DNA of 64,000 nucleotides from Dicyema japonicum (Eukaryota; Dicyemida; Rhombozoa; Dicyemidae). The position numbers and the translations under genes are program-made. The stretch covers positions 1,916,923 through 1,980,922 of the forward strand of contig RDEW01000003.1 of NCBI GenBank assembly GCA_011109175.1, written 5' to 3'. Position 1 is the first letter of the stretch; each line of letters begins with the position of its first letter. The notes under the pieces are model-generated. The model had not been told where the DNA came from, did no database searches, and was given only the letters and a program-made list of their open reading frames with translations. Positions 58,195-64,000 of this stretch are shown piece by piece.

Positions 58195-58380
58195 ATTTCG
58201 CCCCCATTGCTGTGGAGACAACTAGAACTGTAGGCGCGAAAACATGTGCCTTTCTCCACAGCATTGGAAGCAAATTCGCCTCAAAAAGTTGTGAGCCACG
58301 GGAGGGACTCAGGTTGAGGCAGAAGTTCGAAATGGCGAATATCAGAGGTAACGCCTTCGTCCAAATTATTGTCTAAATTA
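58195..58380 (+). pseudogene. RLE-type LINE, C-terminal tail
   Basis: The plus-strand frame reads FAPIAVETTRTVGAKTCAF, LHSIGSKFASKSCEPREG and LRLRQKFEMANIRGNAFV, the complete terminal block of the family (FVPFAVETSG..GP ... QRISVAI.RGNA), ending with TAA at about 58375. This is the least degraded copy of the tail. Confidence 0.85.
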
Positions 58381-58714
58381 ATTTTAAAATGGCTGATTAT
58401 TAACATATTATATTAATCAAAAGTATAAAGTCAAAAAAAGTCAAAAAGTTATAAAGTCAAAAAAAAGTCAAAATTTTGGGTAATGGTCAAAATTTAATTT
58501 TTTGGTCAATAAAGTCAAAAATTTTAATGATTTTTATTTTTTTAATTTTTCGAGTTTTTAAATAAAATACTAGCGTGGGATCAATTATCATCATTCACTA
58601 TGTTGCCGCGTTCAATCAATAATGACACTGAAAAGATTTACTCTGTTTTAGAAAATATCCTGATGAATTTTCTATCAACTCACAAGGAAATCTTTTTTGG
58701 AATTTATGTGGGAC

Positions 58715-59095
58715 ATTTGTAACTATGGAACAACTTGACACTTTTCACAAAGGCCAGCTAAGAAAACTCCTTGGATAGTCTTGCCAAAGAAAATCTCAAA
58801 CAATAAATTATACAAACTGACTGATTGTGGACCAATAAGTCTAAACGTACTTGAAGCAAGCTGGGGCTTTTTTGGACATATTCTACTGATGGGTGAACAG
58901 AAACCATGCAATGACGCCATGGAAGAATTTTTCAGCCATACTGACACTCGCGGAGGATTACGCAGTGATCGGGGGCCTACTGATGGATGCGGACGATCTG
59001 GACGAAAATCAGGAAACTAGCATGACAATAAAAAGGATGGAAAAGATTAACGGAAAGGATAATCGAAAAAAATGGCACAAACGAAACCATTAACA
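58715..59095 (+). pseudogene. APE-type LINE C-terminal fragment
   Basis: TMEQLDTFHKGQLRKLLG, then NNKLYKLTDCGPISLNVLEA and SWGFFGHILLMGEQKPCNDA, MEEFFSHTDT, then (frame change) SMTIKRMEKINGKDNRKKWH. It corresponds to LDSFHRRQLRSLLGLKWP ... ARWRLFGHILR ... in the 38.9-40.1 kb copy, but is clearly a different subfamily. Confidence 0.82.
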
Positions 59096-59912
59096 GTTTT
59101 TACAGGTAAATGTGCTTTAATTAACTAACATTTGTAACTGCAAAAAAAGCAATTTTTATTGAATCGCGTAGATCGTCTATAAAGAATATCAAATTTGCAA
59201 ATTTATTATTTTTATTACTATTTATGTCAATAATTTAAATCCCATTGATTTTCTCTTCCCATCTGCCGACAAATGGATCGATAATTCGCTAAGGCTTATG
59301 TCAAATCCGATATTCCCTTGCATAAGTTAAACACTAAAGCTTACGAGACTCGTTTAAGAGTATTGGACATAATCTTCCTTCTACTTACGCTTGCCAAAAA
59401 AGTGTAGAAAACTTATGCAAGAAGCAGCGTTACAGGTTTTATTTTCATTCATTATAAATCTGAATAATTTTTTTTGTTTGATGAAGCTGATATCCGAGGA
59501 CAGAAATATGTCAATACACTTATTGGAAAAATTTCTGATCCCAAGAAAATATTTTTAATATCTTGTCGTCATTGTCTTCTGTGGCTAACTTTTCGATTAC
59601 CTGTCAGATAATTGACGATGTTCTAAGGAATTTTGCGAGACGCGGTAGAACACATTCAGAAATTGCATTTCGGGGACGATTTATGTGGAATCATGAAGTA
59701 CTGAATCGAGATTTCTGTCAATCAAGTGCTTTCTATCACAATAATGGAAAAACAACAACTATCTGAAAAAGTGTCCTTCCACATCATTATTTGTTGAGAG
59801 AAATTTTTTTTTGGAAAAATTACTATCTAAAGACCAAAATTTTAAAACCGAAAACTTTTTGAATTATTTATAATAACGAATATTTATTAATAAGAATAAA
59901 TTAACTAATTAA
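59096..59912. other. Interval without recognisable content
   Basis: A 67-codon frame at 59563-59766 (RRGRTHSEIAFRGRFMWNH) is not recognised. The right part is AT-rich 3' flank of the R2-like element. Confidence 0.35.
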
Positions 59913-62900
59913 TTAATTAAGCGTATTTTGATCCAGATTGTTGGTAATCCCTCTTCTTCTCTTAGAAGAAGAGTGTGCCATAACCTCCCTGTTACTCCGC
60001 ATCTCCACATCAGATTCAGTCAAAATATCTCCGTTAGAGTCCAGTGGGCTGTCTTCACGGCATGCCAGTTCCACAAGTTGGGAGGTAGCAGAGGCGTACT
60101 CTTCATCGTATACCTTCATCCCATGCTTATGTTCAATGAGCATACTTTCGAGCGTTCTCTTCAGCACAACCGATTGGATGTAAGTCCTCGTTGATTCTTC
60201 AATAGATAATTTATCCATATGATTCTTGAAGCATCTTGAGACAACTCCATCCCATGTCAAAACCACTGGAATAATCTTCACTTGGCATTCATAGAGCAGC
60301 GAAAGTTCATTTGCTAGCAAGTCATATTTGTGAAGTTTCTCAACTTCAACTTGCTTTAGTCGGTCTTGTGAGGTAATCCCCACTTCAATTAACGTTACTT
60401 CCTTCTTTATTTTGTCATACACGAAAATATCAGGTTTATTGTATTGGACTTTTGTTTCTGTCAAAATCGACGAGTCAACTCTAATTTCGACATTTTGATT
60501 CGTCAATATTGACTGAACCGAATGTCCTTTCAATTTCCTGCTTCTTTTGATTCCATAAATTCGACAAAGATGAAGATGGATGCACTTTACCACTTCATTA
60601 TGTCTTCGGAGATAATCACTATTTAGCATTTTTCCACACTGAGTGGCCAAATGATCAACAGTTTTCTTGCTTTTTTTACAATGGTTGCATAATGACCCCG
60701 TGTGTGCAAAAAACAAATTCCTATCTTGCAAAAGACAGTACAATGCTTCGCTCCGTGGGCCGTTATTTCCTTTGGATAACCATTCTGAGGAAGTATATAG
60801 GTCGACATTTGTTTCATCAATACATTTGAACATAATTGAGTGTAGTGTTCTGCAATAAATTTTATTTAAATATTTTTTTCTGAGTGTCCTTGAGGGACTT
60901 AATATCCATGCTCTCCCTGTCGGCAATTGCATATTTAGAGGCAAGAAATCCTGCGATTGTAGCCAAGTGCCATTTTTTTGTTTTTATTACTCGCAGAATC
61001 CCCGACCTTCGCAAACACACAGTCGATTGTTTTTCCAAACTTTTAAAAAACTGGAAAAGTATTAATTCGCTCTTTAATGAAATCGAGGAAAGTCCTCTTC
61101 CAAAAGTCTTCCTGTCCAAATACAGCCTCTCTTTATTTGCAGGTTTGAGGTGCAACTTGAGTGACGTAAGCAGTTGGCGTATTTGTTGGTCAATATCATC
61201 AAATTCGTATGGTTCAATATTAATTAATCCTATATAATAGTTAGGGACATTGCGTATTCATTTATTGCGCGAAATAAGTTCACAGAATTTAACTTTGTTT
61301 TTGAAAGCATGGTTATTCTCTTCTTAACATTTTCAAGTATGGACTCCATAACTTTGCTTTTAAGAACATTACTTCCCTCATCTTCAAAAACACCCAAATA
61401 TCGATATCCACTGACTCCTTCCAGATTCTCACAACATGATAACGATTTAACATTAGACAGTGACTTTTCCGAATTCATCTCCAAGCCGGCAACATGAAAG
61501 AAATCGCGAACAACTTCCATCATTTTAATAACAGTATCTTCTTTTAGCCCAAATATCTTTAGGTCATCAATGAATAACAAATGATTTGTAGAATAAGTCA
61601 GTGTATTAGGATCCTCCTGATTAATTTGGAGTCTTGGGAACATAAAGTTAAGGGTCCTGCTCAAGGGTTCCATTACCATAACAAATAGTTGAGGGGATAA
61701 TGAATCTCCTTGCAAAATTCCCCGTCCCAGTTTTACAGAACCAATTCTTCTTCCATCTAAGTGGAGATTTACAGTCCACTTCTTGACTATGGTCTTTACA
61801 AAGTTTACAATCCAACGGGGTATTCCTGAGCAGTCCAATACATGAAATAAAAATTCATGGTCAACAGAATCAAAGGCCTTCTTCACATCCACCCAAGCAG
61901 AATAAAGGGCGTTTCCATACTCCTTATTTAAGCATTGATTAATAAGGGCCTGTTCCTTAGCGCCCTGACAATGTTTCCTCGTTCCCAGCTGATTGTCAGA
62001 TAATAGCCCAAACGAATCCACAAAATCTGAGAGTTTGGAATTAACACATTTGGTATAAGTTTATATAAAGTTGGCATACACGTGATAGGACGTAAGTCAT
62101 TAGGAGTCTCACAATCATCCTTTTTAGGAATTAAATAGGTTATTCCAGTATAAAACCAACTTTCAGGCATATATTCCCCATTAATAATTCGGTTAATCTC
62201 AGTACATAAAAAGCCATGTAAAGATTCCATTTTCTTAATAAAGAAGTTATATGAGCCATCGCATCCACACGCCTTCCAATCAGGGAGCCATTTAATAACA
62301 TCCAGGATAAACTCATTTGTGAACTCTGGCAACATGCCTTCAATACCAGTATTTACTTTACCCACACTGTCATATGGCACGTTCATCTCTTTTCTTTTAG
62401 ACCACACTTTTTCCCAAAACGACATACAATCCTCATCATCGAAGCCATATAACGTTACTTCATTGCTTGCTGATAGGTTCCGATAAAATCTTCTTCGATT
62501 TAATTCAAAACAACAGTTGTCCTTGCGAAAGTCCTTCCTCGAATGATGTACAGCTATTTGCTTTTCTTAATTCTGACAAGGTCACATAGTAGAGCCTCAA
62601 TCCTGGCAACCTCCCCTTTTTGGCCCTTTTGTATCCATAGGCACAAAGAACATCCATAACCTTTTGTTTTTCATACACAGGGAGAGCTTGTCTGGAAAAG
62701 CTATTGACAAGTTCTAGTTCTGCCATCAGCTTTGAGATTTTCTTTTCAGTGTTCTCCAACCACGTACTTTGCGGTTTAACCTTCGCAGTTAAAGTCATAT
62801 AAGCACACTGTGCAGCATATAGAATATCAGTAATTTGATTGATATCTTGAGGCGGATTATCTTTCGTAATATAATATATTGCAGAATTTAGTCCCGACAA

Positions 62901-63446
62901 AACATTAACTCTGACATACTTTCTCTGAATTTTGGGTGTTGGTTTTCGAGTATCCCTCGGAATTGACTTAATTTTCTCAATTTGTACTTTTAGTTCCTCA
63001 AGGCAATTTCTGAAGGTGGAAATTTCCACATTAGTATTATTTTGCACTTTGAAACATTCGTCTCCTTTTACATTGTTATTCCGATTTTCAGGTTTCAGCA
63101 TCTTTTTTAGTTGACATAGACTGGAACTCTTGGAGTACTTTTCATTGAACTTTTTGAGTACGAGGTTCCAGCCACCTCTAGGTATCCTTCCAAATCTTTG
63201 TTTCGTGGCAAGAAAAATCTGAGATACCCACTCAGCTTCAGAGACACAGTCGACCTCTTCAATAATGGCAGATAATGAATGCAAGTTGGTTTTGGCACCA
63301 ATATTCCCAGCGATGTTGATATTAGTTCTTGTGACATTATCCAGCCCCACAGACGACGGTCCTGCTTCTACTAAACTATCTTCTTTATTTGATTTTGCAG
63401 GAAGGCCCATAGGATTCGATTTCTCGGTATGATTAGAAACGGACAT
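59913..63446 (-). pseudogene. R2-like (RLE) retrotransposon, nearly full length, frameshifted
   Basis: The ORF starts at 63446 on the minus strand. The N-terminal 313 residues include a Myb-like stretch (about residues 75-125: GGWNLVLKKFNEKYSKSS..L). RT follows: FWEKVWSKRKEMN, LPDWKACGCDGSYNFFIKKM, NDLRPITCMPTLYKL, then WVDVKKAFDSVDHEFL (motif A), GRGILQGDSLSPQLFV (motif B) and LLFIDDLKIFG (motif C, FIDD, near 61565). The C-terminal part holds ERLYLDRKTFGRGLSSI, a zinc finger CNHCKKSKKTVDHLATQC, and the restriction-like endonuclease KPDIFVYDKIKKEVTLIEVG. All expected catalytic residues are visible. Four frame shifts (near 62535, 62050, 61245 and 60890) interrupt it, and none fits a microintron well. 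So it is dead but young-looking. R2-clade membership is my judgement from architecture. Confidence 0.88.
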
Positions 63447-63596
63447 GTCAACACCACAACAACTAGATATTTTTAATCCTTTTGAATTATATTATTCTGT
63501 ATTTTAATAAAGAATTGATTATTTTTTTCTTTATATATATTATTATTTTTTTTAATAACAAAAAAAATTTTTTTAACAATTAAACAAATATCAGTT

Positions 63597-63790
63597 GAGG
63601 AAGCCTGCTGCGTGGATTGCGAACGAGTTCCCTCGGAGTATGGCCATTCCAATCTTTTGTCTTAGCCATAACCCTTCTCGTTGATCCCTTTTCTTTCTGG
63701 CAAGCAATCCTCCGAGTTCTTGCAAGAATTCAGCCGATGATTCGGTCGCAACAGGAGTAAATCGGTAGCGATCCCTGAGGCAAGAATATT
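63597..63790 (-). pseudogene. RLE-type LINE tail upstream of the R2-like element
   Basis: The minus strand reads RYRFTPVATESSAEFLQELG, GLLARKKRDQREGLWLRQK, IGMAIPRELVRNPRSRLPQL, the C-terminal block of the RLE family in one frame. It shares GGATTGCGAACGAGTTCCC (plus strand) with 13615-13635. It is the best reference for judging the deletions in the copies at 13593 and 21712. Confidence 0.85.
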
Positions 63791-64000
63791 TCTTGATTTT
63801 TTTCTTTATATTAAAAAAATTTTTGTAGATAAATTTATCATAAAGTCAAAAAAGGTCAAAATTTTGAAGTCAATAAAGTCAATTTTTAGGTCAAAATTTC
63901 CGATTTATAAAGCCAGCCACGCAGTGAGGGCGGCAACTACCTGACTTCTATTGTTTAAAAATTTTTACTATTTATAAAGTCAAAATAAAAATCGCCCTAG

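Larger units (their letters stand above)
58096..63999. mobile_element. Composite element with TAGGGCGATTTTT termini and nested retroelements
   Basis: TAGGGCGATTTTT (58096-58108) is the exact reverse complement of 63987-63999. Both ends are followed inward by runs of (A/T)AAAGTCAAAA and GGTCAAAATTT (58118-58130 and 58430-58520; 63838-63895 and 63970-63985). Base 64000 (G) equals the first base of the 8 bp before the left end (GTCATCAG, 58088-58095), so an 8-bp duplication is possible but runs off the window. Inside lie LINE fragments and an R2-like element, so the DNA transposon is either a nested composite or two related ends paired by chance. Confidence 0.65.

Noticed and set aside
59913-63446. 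Microintrons as explanation of the frame changes in the R2-like element
   Set aside because: I tested the GT..AG pairs near 62535; they create a stop. The other shifts look like single-base indels.
1-64000. Ciliate-type genetic code (reassigned stops) as explanation for broken frames
   Set aside because: TOR ends at TGA and the small gene at TAG exactly where the families or frames end, and removed introns account for the other stops.
1-64000. Prokaryotic operon, CRISPR array, phage or attachment sites
   Set aside because: No co-directional gene clusters, ribosome-binding sites or regularly spaced repeats; the only evenly spaced array (27151-27431) has three units with no unique spacers.

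Overview
This is a eukaryotic, AT-rich, gene-poor and repeat-rich stretch. Its most telling property is intron size. In the one large host gene (TOR kinase, 46027-54331), in a small coiled-coil gene (29318-29708) and in a decayed RTCB gene (about 995-2560), reading frames are joined by GT...AG introns of only 21-26 nt (one looks like 39 nt). TAA, TAG and TGA all act as stops. Introns of this size are a published hallmark of dicyemid mesozoans (tiny parasites of cephalopod kidneys). The APE- and RLE-type LINEs, hAT and pogo/Tigger transposons are animal-like. I therefore infer a dicyemid-like animal; this is inference from intron size and gene content, not a species identification.

Layout. 1-2.6 kb: broken RTCB (tRNA-splicing ligase) copy that keeps microintrons and carries an intron-containing tandem duplication. 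2.6-29 kb: decayed retroelements and DNA transposons: APE-type LINE pieces, many fragments of an RLE-type LINE, a hAT transposase remnant, a hAT-like miniature element (21224-22114) with a nested LINE tail, and a fold-back element (26990-27553) with 9-bp target duplications. 29.3-29.7 kb: a small intact three-exon coiled-coil gene. 30-45.6 kb: more LINE, integrase, Jockey-like and SINE-like debris plus a second hAT-like miniature element (43318-44378). 46.0-54.3 kb: an apparently complete TOR gene. 54.4-58 kb: LINE and pogo/Tigger remnants. 58.1-64.0 kb: a nested block bounded by matching inverted termini, containing an almost full-length but frameshifted R2-like retrotransposon.

Functionally, only TOR (growth control) and the coiled-coil gene look alive. 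TOR keeps its catalytic loop, DFG motif and FATC tail, but several residues that form the FKBP12-rapamycin pocket are changed. Every transposable element ORF I could recognise is truncated, frameshifted or altered at catalytic residues, while most of TOR can be joined through microintrons, so the decay is unlikely to be only sequencing error. Six single Ns occur; four sit beside long near-identical direct repeats and probably mark contig ends that were not merged.
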